A stretch of DNA of 64,000 nt from positions 2,604,001-2,668,000 of the forward strand of contig NZ_BFCB01000003.1 in NCBI RefSeq assembly GCF_003569045.1, given 5' to 3'. Source of the stretch: Aggregatilinea lenta (GTDB lineage Bacteria > Chloroflexota > Anaerolineae > Aggregatilineales > Aggregatilineaceae). This document shows, piece after piece, positions 63,856 through 64,000 of the stretch (within the stretch, counting starts at the first letter, position 1; each line of letters starts with the position of its first letter). Under the pieces are notes generated by a model. It made no database searches. It was not told the DNA's origin and saw only the letters and a program-made list of their open reading frames with translations. The translations under genes and the position numbers were made by a program.

Positions 63856-64000
63856 ATGATAGGGCGGAAACGACATATCTACGTGCTGGCCGGAGCAGCC
63901 ATCGGCGTCTTCGTGCTCATGGCGCTCACAGCGCTGGGCGCGGTGGTCGCCGCGACGAGCCTGGACGGGTTCAGCCTGCACGGAACGTTCACGCTGGACG
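63856..64000 (+). CDS. Membrane-anchored protein, 3' truncated by the window edge
   Basis: ATG 63856 opens a frame to the window end. It begins MIGRKRHIYVLAG and has one hydrophobic segment (about 9-33), followed by SLDGFSLHGTFTLD, a short repeat-like start that could belong to a beta-solenoid or DUF4097-type domain. It is on the sigma/anti-sigma strand and may belong to the same operon. Too little is present to name it. Confidence 0.5.
   Translation, partial: MIGRKRHIYVLAGAAIGVFVLMALTALGAVVAATSLDGFSLHGTFTLD

Overview
The window is high-GC bacterial chromosome with clear Chloroflexota (Anaerolineae-like) flavour. The signs are a single archaeal/fungal-type aspartate-semialdehyde dehydrogenase, a class I (DhnA-type) aldolase, T-box leaders outside the Firmicutes, large multi-domain membrane proteins, and MoxR/DUF58/VWA clusters packed with overlapping start and stop codons. 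The phylum is inferred from gene content only. One gene (25554-26846) is visibly AT-rich and looks acquired. No rRNA, CRISPR array, transposase or prophage gene was seen.

Region 1 (1-9.7 kb) carries a truncated GT2 glycosyltransferase and then an aspartate-family block: homoserine dehydrogenase, an APH-fold kinase and aspartokinase on the plus strand, metX and metY on the minus strand, then asd on the plus strand. Its control elements are readable. A Thr/Met-rich leader peptide followed by an intrinsic terminator precedes hom. A SAM-I riboswitch with its terminator and a consensus promoter precedes metY-metX.

Region 2 (9.7-21.4 kb) holds a DUF123 protein, the aldolase, an SDR, a crotonase, a degenerate phosphoesterase-like protein paired with a NIF3-family protein, and two sugar-type ABC permeases with very large insertions, one about 830 residues long. 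A GT-C membrane glycosyltransferase follows.

Region 3 (21.5-31.4 kb) is translation-related. A leucine T-box leader precedes leuS, and a tRNA-Ala(GGC) gene lies inside that leader. The AT-rich HTH/DUF3644 gene, a methyltransferase, an S51-like peptidase, rnpB, mug and serS follow. serS has its own serine T-box. In both synthetase units a small ORF sits between the T-box terminator and the synthetase gene.

Region 4 (31.4-38.1 kb) is a Dpp/Opp-type peptide ABC operon (D-F-C-lipoprotein-B). The lipoprotein has five SH3-like repeats, and there is no substrate-binding protein gene.

Region 5 (38.2-60.5 kb) is an FHA protein followed by a tightly packed 14-gene plus-strand operon. It holds two ABC-2 exporters, MoxR ATPase, DUF58, two BatA/VWA proteins, a GATase-like membrane protein, a low-complexity membrane protein, lipoproteins, a GT-C protein and a phosphodiester glycosidase. 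It is probably an envelope maturation or export machine, but its substrate is unknown.

Region 6 (60.5-64 kb) has a class IV aminotransferase, a ketol-acid reductoisomerase homologue that seems to have lost catalytic residues, an ECF sigma factor with a membrane anti-sigma-like partner, and a truncated membrane-anchored protein at the edge.
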